Notes under the pieces: generated by a model
Seen by the model: only the letters and a program-made list of their open reading frames with translations
The model's database searches: none
Told to the model about the DNA's origin: nothing
Shown: positions 1-5,076 of the stretch, one piece after another
Layout: each line of letters opens with the position of its first letter
Position numbering within the stretch: position 1 is the first letter of the stretch
Origin: Eubacterium limosum
GTDB taxonomy: Bacteria; Bacillota; Clostridia; Eubacteriales; Eubacteriaceae
DNA: 8,661 nt
Direction: 5' to 3'
Assembly (NCBI GenBank): GCA_959020865.1
Contig: CAUEUD010000164.1
Span: 1-8,661 of the forward strand
Translations under genes and position numbers: made by a program

Positions 1-17
1 AAGGGTATAAAATATCA

Positions 18-43
18 ACAGAGTGAATATAATTTCATTCTGT
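18..43. repeat. Imperfect inverted repeat upstream of the operon
   Basis: Bases 18-27 (ACAGAGTGAA) pair with 34-43 (TTCATTCTGT) over 10 positions, one of them a G-T pair, around a 6-base loop (TATAAT). There is no T-run directly after it on the plus strand, so it does not look like a standard intrinsic terminator for an upstream gene. It lies more than 100 bases before the operon promoter. It could be a protein-binding dyad, a remnant of an upstream terminator, or chance in AT-rich DNA. Confidence 0.4.
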
Positions 44-87
44 GAATCCATTATTTATAAAAACCCACGCTATTATTACCGATTAGT

Positions 88-119
88 GACAAAAGATACT
101 ACAATTATGGGCTTTTGTC
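88..119. repeat. Perfect 8-bp inverted repeat (GACAAAAG / CTTTTGTC)
   Basis: GACAAAAG at 88-95 is the exact reverse complement of CTTTTGTC at 112-119, with 16 bases between the arms. The core ACAAAAG/CTTTTGT nearly matches the arms of the dyad inside the promoter (CTTTGT/ACAAAG, 165-180). The two sites could therefore be bound by one regulator. No T-run follows that would make this a terminator. Function is not established. Confidence 0.4.
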
Positions 120-161
120 TAAAATATGCAATTAAAACCATTTCAAAAACAAAAATAGTGG

Positions 162-189
162 TTGCTTTGTATACACAAAGTGCTATAAT
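162..189 (+). promoter_or_regulatory. Sigma-A-type promoter of the V-ATPase operon
   Basis: A perfect -10 hexamer TATAAT lies at 184-189. It is preceded by TGC at 181-183, giving an extended -10 (TGnTATAAT). A weak -35 candidate, TTGCTT (162-167, three of six consensus bases), stands 16 bases upstream. The extended -10 would make up for the poor -35. Transcription should start near 196, leaving a leader of about 40 bases before the first ATG, too short for a typical riboswitch. It is the only convincing promoter I see in the window, and it reads into all nine genes. Confidence 0.7.
165..180. promoter_or_regulatory. Operator-like dyad in the promoter spacer
   Basis: CTTTGTATACACAAAG is palindromic at 14 of 16 positions: the 6-base arms CTTTGT and ACAAAG pair perfectly, the central T/A pairs, and only the 171/174 pair mismatches. 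It overlaps the end of the -35 and fills most of the spacer up to the extended -10. A bound repressor here would block RNA polymerase, while a spacer-distorting activator is also possible. The sequence does not match Rex, FNR or CcpA consensus sites as I know them, so I do not name a regulator family. Confidence 0.45.
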
Positions 190-217
190 GGGTTCAGACT
201 AGAATTAATTTTTGAAG

Positions 218-224
218 AAGGAGG
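218..224 (+). promoter_or_regulatory. Ribosome binding site that fixes the first gene's start
   Basis: AAGGAGG at 218-224 is a near-perfect Shine-Dalgarno sequence 11 bases before the ATG at 236. The reading frame stays open back to a TTG at 212, but that start would place this sequence inside the gene and has no site of its own. The ATG is therefore the better start. Confidence 0.8.
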
Positions 225-235
225 TCGTTATTAGG

Positions 236-553
236 ATGATAAATGAAGTGCTTCATCAGATTATCGATCTGGACAACCGGGCCAAAAAAATTAAAGCCAG
301 CGCCACTGCCCGCGCGGAAAAAATCGTATCCGATACCAAAGACGAATTAAAAGAAGAAGAAACGAATGTTATCACCGCTGCAAAAGAAGAAAGTAAACAC
401 AATTATGACGTTGAAATCAGGAAAGCTGAAGAAGAGAAAGATAACGCCATAAAAGAAATGTCTAGCTCGATTAAATCATTGCGAGAGCAGTACGAAAGTG
501 CAAAACAAGAAAGTGCAAAAAGAGTTTTGGACGAACTGTTTCAGTCGATCTGA
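236..553 (+). CDS. ntpF: V-type ATPase subunit H/G, peripheral-stalk coiled coil
   Basis: This is a 105-residue, very charged, Ala/Glu/Lys-rich protein that is predicted to be almost entirely one helix. It has no membrane segment and no cysteine. After a short N-terminal part (MINEVLHQIIDLDNRAKK), the region from about residue 15 to the end reads as continuous coiled coil (runs such as KAEEEKDNAIKEM). Small coiled-coil proteins of about 100 residues at the head of V/A-ATPase operons are the H/G subunit, which pairs with subunit E in the peripheral stalk linking the A3B3 head to subunit I. Such sequences diverge quickly, so the assignment rests on size, composition and position. The start is the ATG at 236, chosen for the AAGGAGG before it. 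The gene ends 35 bases before subunit C. Other naming schemes call it AhaH, subunit G or NtpF. Confidence 0.82.
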   Translation: MINEVLHQIIDLDNRAKKIKASATARAEKIVSDTKDELKEEETNVITAAKEESKHNYDVEIRKAEEEKDNAIKEMSSSIKSLREQYESAKQESAKRVLDELFQSI

Positions 554-588
554 TTCTTGAAAAATTTAAAGAAAAGTAGTGAAGATTA

Positions 589-1638
589 ATGGCGAATAGT
601 AATCATGCGTGTGTGAACACGAAATTATTGGCAATGAAGTCAAAGATGCTTGGAACTCAGGATTACGAGGCGCTGATTAAAGCCCCTTCGCTGAATGACC
701 TTTTTTATTACCTGAAGGACAATACCTATTACGGGCCATTTCTGGAGGAGGTTCATACGGACCATCTTCACCGCCTGGAACTGGAAGTGCCCCTCACCCG
801 GATGAAGATTTATGAAATTGAGAAGCTGATGCATTATCTGCAGGGAGAAGAAAAGACCTTTGTAAAAACTTTGCTGATCCGTTCAGATATTGAAAGCCTT
901 CGTGTTTTGATCCGCGGGATTGCCCGCGGCGATAATCTTGAAGAGCTCGCCGGGTTTCTGGTCTATTCAGAAAAGTACACCAACATCCCCTTTGACAAAT
1001 TGGTAAAAACAAAAGATTGGGACAGCTTTAAAAAAGCCCTGGTCGGCACAGATTATTATCGTCTTCTCGAAATCTACAAGCAGGTAACTGTAGAGGATGA
1101 CCTTTTTCCCATTGAAAAAGGGCTGGAACGCTATTACTACGATAAGCTGAAGAACAACCTGAACAAGCTGGATCAGAAAAAGAACAAAGACCTTATCAAG
1201 ACAACGCGTGAGGGCATTGATCTTTTAAACCTGGTTTGGTTTTATCGTGGGAAGAAGTTCTACCACCTTTCCCGTGAGGAGCTGCTGGCCTATGCGCTGC
1301 GCGGCGGTCTTAAGATTAAAGAGAAAGATATTCAGCATATGAGTGAGATCAAAAACATGGAGGCCCTCCATGAAGTGATGAAATCCTACAGTGAATATGC
1401 TTTTCTGTTTAACCATTCGAAAACACTGGACCTGTATATGGAAAGAAGACGTGAACGATTTATGTACTATGCCTATCTGAAGCTGTTTAACGGTACGGAA
1501 GCAGGCCTGGGAAAAGTCGTCGCATTCATACGGCTCATTGAATACGAAATTGAGGATATCACCTCCATTATCGAAAGCAAGCGCTACCGTATGTCTGTAG
1601 AAGAAACAGAAAAATTTTTAATCAGATCTTTTGAGTAA
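589..1638 (+). CDS. ntpC: V-type ATPase subunit C (d-subunit family)
   Basis: This 349-residue soluble helical protein matches the V/A-ATPase subunit C (AC39/d) family in length and pattern. The subunit is the funnel-shaped adaptor seated on the c ring that receives the D-F shaft. Family features are the N-terminal VNTKLLAMKSKMLGTQDY (residues 9-26), a middle block IRSDIESLRVLIRG (97-110), a second repeat IDLLNLVWFYRGKK (210-223) and a C-terminal block IEYEIEDITSIIESKRY (317-333). These reflect the internally repeated helical fold of the family. There is no signal peptide or membrane helix. The ribosome binding site is weak (AGTGAAG-like, around 578-584), so translation may depend partly on coupling to the preceding gene. 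Its place before subunit I is unlike the E. hirae and Thermus operons, where C follows E. Confidence 0.93.
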   Translation: MANSNHACVNTKLLAMKSKMLGTQDYEALIKAPSLNDLFYYLKDNTYYGPFLEEVHTDHLHRLELEVPLTRMKIYEIEKLMHYLQGEEKTFVKTLLIRSDIESLRVLIRGIARGDNLEELAGFLVYSEKYTNIPFDKLVKTKDWDSFKKALVGTDYYRLLEIYKQVTVEDDLFPIEKGLERYYYDKLKNNLNKLDQKKNKDLIKTTREGIDLLNLVWFYRGKKFYHLSREELLAYALRGGLKIKEKDIQHMSEIKNMEALHEVMKSYSEYAFLFNHSKTLDLYMERRRERFMYYAYLKLFNGTEAGLGKVVAFIRLIEYEIEDITSIIESKRYRMSVEETEKFLIRSFE

Positions 1639-1658
1639 GATGTGAAAGGAAGTATTAT

Positions 1659-3626
1659 ATGGCTATAGAAAATGTTATGATGATGAACGTTGTAGGCAAA
1701 ATAAACTACGTCGACCGTTTCGCTAAAGACATTTTTCTTTTCAATGATATCCAGATTGTTGATGCCATGAACGAAATTGATACCGGGCGTTTTACTTTGC
1801 CAGTCTGCGAAGAAAACATCGGTGAACTGCTGGGATTTGCCCAGCTCGTTCCTGGCGAGAACATGGTGGATGAGAAGATTTTTGTGCAGAAGGTGCAGAA
1901 ATTAAATGAGCTTTACGACAATAAGCTGACCTTAGATACAAAAGCCCTGTCCAAAAAGGAATACGACCTCGGTGAAATCCTTGAAAAAACCGATCGTTTC
2001 CAAAACTATCTGGATACGGAATTTGAAAATCTTGGAAAAGCGCGGGAAGAACTTAAAAGAGTTAATACGAGTATCGAAGCCTACGAATACATCAAAAATA
2101 TTGATGTAAGGATGGAAGATTTAAACAACATGGAATACTTCACCTACACCATTGGCTCTGTCTCTAAAGACAACGCGGCCCGGTTAAAGAGTATTTACAA
2201 CACGGTTACTTCCATTGTGTTCCATGTGGGGGACACCAGCCAGAACGAAGAAGTCTTTATGATTATTTCACCTAAGGATTTTGAGGTGGAAACCAACCGT
2301 ATCTTAAAGGCATTGAATTTCAAGCTGGTTGAAGGCTATGACGATGCTTATGTAAAAGCACCAGGCGACATTTTAACAGACCTGGGGCTTGAAAAAGTAA
2401 AACTGGAAAAAACAATTTCTGAAAATGAAACGCTGCTTGAAAAGCACCGTGATGAAAACAAAGTGGAGGCCGAAGAAGTTTTCAATGTGCTCACACTTTA
2501 TGCAAATTTGAATATCATTAAAAAGTACATGGCTTTCAGTGAAGAAAACTTCTATTTTTCCGGCTGGGTTTCCAAAAAAGACAAAGCGGCTCTGGAAAAA
2601 ATCGCTGCGCAGTATGACAATATGATTGTCATGTTCACCGATCCCGACGCCGCGAATAAACCGCCGACAAAAATGAAAAACAACTGGGTTTTCAGGCCCT
2701 TTGAGACACTGGTAAAAATGTACGGGGTGCCAGCGTATAACGAGTTAGATCCCACCCCATTTCTCAGTATCACATATTTATTTTGCTTTGGGTATATGTT
2801 TGGGGATGTAGGTCAAGGTCTTGTCCTATTACTGGCCGGCTATATCTTAGGCAAACGGGGAGTAGAATTGGGGCATGTTATTGCACGAATGGCATGCAGT
2901 TCCATTATTTTTGGCTTCATATACGGAAGTATATTTGGTAATGAGTCGATTTTGCCGACGCTTTGGGTCAGGCCCTTTGAAAACATCAATACGGTGCTTT
3001 TGACGGCAGTCGTACTCGGTGTGGTTATGCTGTTTGTTGCTTATCTGTACAGCATTATCAACAAGCTGCGAGCGGGGGACATTAAAGAAGGACTCTTTGG
3101 CAAGAATGGTATTGCCGGTTTTGTCCTTTATATCAGCATCTTGTTGTGCGCGCTCTGCGCTACGGGGATCATCCCGGGCGGCAGTGCCTTTACACCGTTT
3201 TTGGCAGTTCTTGCAGTCGCTTTGGTCATCTTGGTGCTGCTGCGTGAACCCATTGCCAATACCATCAGAAAAAGAAAATTATACGATACATCCGCAGGGG
3301 ATTATTATGTGGAAAGCGGTTTTGAGCTTTTTGAAATGCTGCTGGCCATGCTCAGCAACACCCTGTCGTTTATCAGAGTCGGGGCCTTTGCGCTGACTCA
3401 CGTTGGACTGTTTATGGCATTTGAAACCCTGGCCACAATGGTGGGCGGCGGTTTCGGCGGTGTGATTGTTCTGATCGTTGGTAATGTTTTAATCATCGTG
3501 CTGGAAGGTCTGATCGACTTTATCCAGTGCCTGAGATTACAGTTCTATGAACTGTTCAGTAAATATTACACAGGCGACGGGGAAGAGTTTGTTCCTCTGA
3601 GCAGTGAAATCAGAAACACACTTTAA
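1659..3626 (+). CDS. ntpI: V-type ATPase subunit I (stator a-subunit homologue)
   Basis: This 655-residue protein has a soluble N-terminal half (about 1-360, with coiled-coil stretches near 95-140 and 240-270) and a C-terminal half of roughly seven or eight membrane helices, the normal layout and size for the family. The membrane half opens with the conserved segment PFLSITYLFCFGYMFGDVGQG (residues 367-387). The essential stator arginine is visible as R573 in LSNTLSFIRVGAFALTH (565-581), equivalent to yeast Vph1 R735. A second family arginine, R626 in IQCLRLQFYELFSKYY (622-637), corresponds to Vph1 R799. The subunit forms the half-channels beside the K ring and anchors the peripheral stalks. 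AAAGGAAG (1645-1652) precedes the ATG, 20 bases after subunit C. No frameshift or missing domain is apparent. Confidence 0.96.
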   Translation: MAIENVMMMNVVGKINYVDRFAKDIFLFNDIQIVDAMNEIDTGRFTLPVCEENIGELLGFAQLVPGENMVDEKIFVQKVQKLNELYDNKLTLDTKALSKKEYDLGEILEKTDRFQNYLDTEFENLGKAREELKRVNTSIEAYEYIKNIDVRMEDLNNMEYFTYTIGSVSKDNAARLKSIYNTVTSIVFHVGDTSQNEEVFMIISPKDFEVETNRILKALNFKLVEGYDDAYVKAPGDILTDLGLEKVKLEKTISENETLLEKHRDENKVEAEEVFNVLTLYANLNIIKKYMAFSEENFYFSGWVSKKDKAALEKIAAQYDNMIVMFTDPDAANKPPTKMKNNWVFRPFETLVKMYGVPAYNELDPTPFLSITYLFCFGYMFGDVGQGLVLLLAGYILGKRGVELGHVIARMACSSIIFGFIYGSIFGNESILPTLWVRPFENINTVLLTAVVLGVVMLFVAYLYSIINKLRAGDIKEGLFGKNGIAGFVLYISILLCALCATGIIPGGSAFTPFLAVLAVALVILVLLREPIANTIRKRKLYDTSAGDYYVESGFELFEMLLAMLSNTLSFIRVGAFALTHVGLFMAFETLATMVGGGFGGVIVLIVGNVLIIVLEGLIDFIQCLRLQFYELFSKYYTGDGEEFVPLSSEIRNTL

Positions 3627-3650
3627 TCAAAATAACATGATAAATATTTC

Positions 3651-3666
3651 TATCCCTGATGGGATA
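3651..3666 (+). promoter_or_regulatory. Hairpin in the leader of the K gene
   Basis: TATCCC (3651-3656) and GGGATA (3661-3666) form a perfect 6-bp stem around the 4-base loop TGAT. It lies in the largest gap of the operon and ends 10 bases before the AAGGAG ribosome binding site of the K gene (3677-3682). There is no T-run after it, so it is not an intrinsic terminator. It may protect or process the mRNA, or keep the ribosome site exposed, which would suit a subunit needed in many copies. That role is inferred. Confidence 0.45.
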
Positions 3667-3688
3667 CACGAAGAAAAAGGAGTTTAAA

Positions 3689-4123
3689 ATGAGTATTTTA
3701 ACAATTATTACAATTTTAGCTGGTCTTTTAGTTCTGGCAACCATTGCCGGTGGTGTTTATTTTATTTATAAGGACTGCACCTCTGAACAGAGCCGTCTGA
3801 AAAAGTTTTTGAGATTTAATTTAGCCGGATTTATCCCGACTATGGCTGCTGCTTTAATTATGTTTGCTCCATCTGCTGTTGCTGCTGCTACCAATCCTGC
3901 CGGCATGTCTGACGCTGGTCTGGGCTACATTGGCGCCGCACTGTCTACCGGTTTGGCCTGTGTGGGTGCAGGTTACGCTGTTGGTGTCGTTGGTTCTGCC
4001 GCTCTTGGCGCTGTATCCGAAAATGAAAAGATTCTTGGTAAAACTCTGATCTACGTAGGCCTGGCTGAAGGGGTTGCCATTTACGGATTAATTATCTCTA
4101 TCATGATCATCGGTAGCCTCTAA
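3689..4123 (+). CDS. ntpK: V-type ATPase subunit K (c-ring proteolipid)
   Basis: This 144-residue, very hydrophobic protein has four predicted membrane helices (about 4-27, 43-67, 76-110 and 117-143). The C-terminal pair is a typical c-subunit hairpin: a Gly/Ala-rich helix with GAGYAVGVVG (93-102), a polar loop SENEK (110-114), and an outer helix with the ion-binding carboxylate E127 in VGLAEGVAIYG. The N-terminal pair has no membrane carboxylate, so each subunit carries one ion site per four helices, as in E. hirae NtpK. Aligned on GY and E, residue A94 replaces the Gln and G128 the Ser that bind Na+ in the Ilyobacter F-type ring, while Y132 is kept; this favours H+ but is inference. The start is ATG 3689, six bases after AAGGAG; an in-frame ATG at 3659 lies in the hairpin and has no ribosome site. 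Codon use is unusually rich in GCT and GGT. Confidence 0.94.
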   Translation: MSILTIITILAGLLVLATIAGGVYFIYKDCTSEQSRLKKFLRFNLAGFIPTMAAALIMFAPSAVAAATNPAGMSDAGLGYIGAALSTGLACVGAGYAVGVVGSAALGAVSENEKILGKTLIYVGLAEGVAIYGLIISIMIIGSL

Positions 4124-4143
4124 GCCTTTAAGGATATGACAAA

Positions 4144-4446
4144 ATGAAATCTTTTGTGATCAGCGAAAATCGTGATTCCTATTTAGGCATGAAATTAGCT
4201 GGAATCGAAGGCGCCTACGTCAGAGATCAGGAAACCATTGAAAGTACGTTTAAAGAAGCCCTGAAGAACAAGGAAATCGGCATTATCTTTCTGACTGAAA
4301 AGGCTTATTTAATGATCGAGGATCTCGTACTGGATACCAAAAAAAAGGTTCTCTTCCCTTTGATCACGGTCATACCTGACCGCTATGGTTATCAGAGAGA
4401 GCAGGGAATCATCACCCAATATATTAAAGAATCCGTAGGATTGTAA
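4144..4446 (+). CDS. ntpG: V-type ATPase subunit F (central shaft)
   Basis: This 100-residue soluble protein has the usual size of V/A-ATPase subunit F, which sits beside subunit D in the rotating shaft and has a Rossmann-like fold. Recognisable elements are GMKLAGIEG (15-23) after the first strand, the strand IGIIFLTE (45-52), and LFPLITVIPDR (70-80) near the end, all typical of the family. AAGGAT (4130-4135) precedes the ATG by eight bases. The gene lies 20 bases after K and 12 before E. In E. hirae and Thermus this subunit comes directly before A, whereas here E stands between. E. hirae calls it NtpG; other schemes use AtpF or subunit F. Confidence 0.93.
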   Translation: MKSFVISENRDSYLGMKLAGIEGAYVRDQETIESTFKEALKNKEIGIIFLTEKAYLMIEDLVLDTKKKVLFPLITVIPDRYGYQREQGIITQYIKESVGL

Positions 4447-4458
4447 GGAAGTGAACAC

Positions 4459-5076
4459 ATGATATCAGTTGAAGAAAAACTTGGTGTCTTTACACAATAT
4501 CTCCTAAGGAAACAACGCGAATGGGGCAAGCAGACCATCAATACAGCGAAGGATAAAAAGCTGGAAATGGTGAAGGCTTCTGGTGAAAAAATCAAGGAAG
4601 AAAAACGCAGTATCGAAGAACGCGGTTACCACGTTATTTTCCGTGATAAGAACAAAATCATCGCCCAGGGTAAAAACACTGCAAAAACAGAGCTTTTGGA
4701 AGAAAAAAGCCGTATTTTGGAGGATTTTAAACAGGCGGTGCTGGATGAAGCCAGAAATTATGTCGGCACAGAAATCTATCGCGGTTACCTTGTAAAATGT
4801 CTGGAAAAGGTTCCGAGCATTTTGAGAGACCGCAAGGATATTATTATTTTTGTAAATGACCCGGACAGTGCGTTTGTCAAACAAAACGCCTCAAGGGTTC
4901 TGCCCGATTACACCATCACATTTGATGCATTACCTGCAGGCACCATTGGAGGCATTGTCGTCAGAGACACAGACAATCGTATAAATTGTGACTTTACCGT
5001 TGAAAATCTTGTTCGTACCAACTACAAGACAATCGGTATGCACTTAAATGAAGTAATGGAAAAGCAGGTGGGTTAA
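4459..5076 (+). CDS. ntpE: V-type ATPase subunit E (peripheral stalk)
   Basis: This 205-residue protein has a charged helical N-terminal half (about 1-100) that would pair with subunit H/G as a coiled coil. A globular C-terminal half (about 101-205) binds the top of the A3B3 head. The C-terminal signature is visible as GTIGGIVVRDTDNRINCDF (161-179) followed by TVENLVRTNYK. Length and layout are normal for the family. The ribosome binding site AAGGAAG begins within the stop codon of subunit F, 12 bases upstream, so the two are probably translationally coupled. The stop codon TAA is directly followed by the start codon of subunit A, with no bases between. Confidence 0.94.
   Translation: MISVEEKLGVFTQYLLRKQREWGKQTINTAKDKKLEMVKASGEKIKEEKRSIEERGYHVIFRDKNKIIAQGKNTAKTELLEEKSRILEDFKQAVLDEARNYVGTEIYRGYLVKCLEKVPSILRDRKDIIIFVNDPDSAFVKQNASRVLPDYTITFDALPAGTIGGIVVRDTDNRINCDFTVENLVRTNYKTIGMHLNEVMEKQVG
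5066..5071 (+). promoter_or_regulatory. Ribosome binding site for the TTG start of subunit A
   Basis: AGGTGG at 5066-5071, inside the end of the E gene, stands five bases before the TTG at 5077. It supports that TTG as the start of subunit A. The ATG at 5084 is out of frame. The first in-frame ATG encodes residue 26, which would cut into the conserved N-terminal beta-barrel. Confidence 0.7.

Noticed and set aside
1..45. Possible 3' end of an upstream gene (14 codons open to TGA at 43-45)
   Set aside because: Too short to recognise, and an open stretch of this length is expected by chance.
60..116. CCCA/TGGG pairing with flanking A and T runs as a terminator
   Set aside because: The stem is short with a bulge and a long loop, and no T-run follows the stem.
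212..235. TTG start for the first gene, adding eight residues
   Set aside because: The AAGGAGG ribosome binding site would fall inside the gene, and no site precedes the TTG. The ATG at 236 fits better.
243..256. ATGAAG-TG-CTTCAT dyad in the first codons of the H/G gene
   Set aside because: The two-base loop is too tight for the full RNA stem, and the sequence is explained by coding. Probably chance.
3019..3396. 125-codon open frame overlapping subunit I in another frame
   Set aside because: It lies wholly within a well-conserved gene, has a Cys/Ser-rich composition typical of an out-of-frame translation, and has no ribosome binding site I trust.
3659..3688. ATG start for subunit K, adding ten residues (MGYTKKKEFK)
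   Set aside because: It lies in the loop and stem of a hairpin, has no ribosome binding site, and would put a charged stretch before the first membrane helix. ATG 3689 has AAGGAG at ideal spacing.
4504..4884. 126-codon minus-strand open frame opposite subunit E
   Set aside because: It is Phe-rich, as expected for the reverse of a Lys/Glu-rich coiled-coil gene, and matches no family I recognise.
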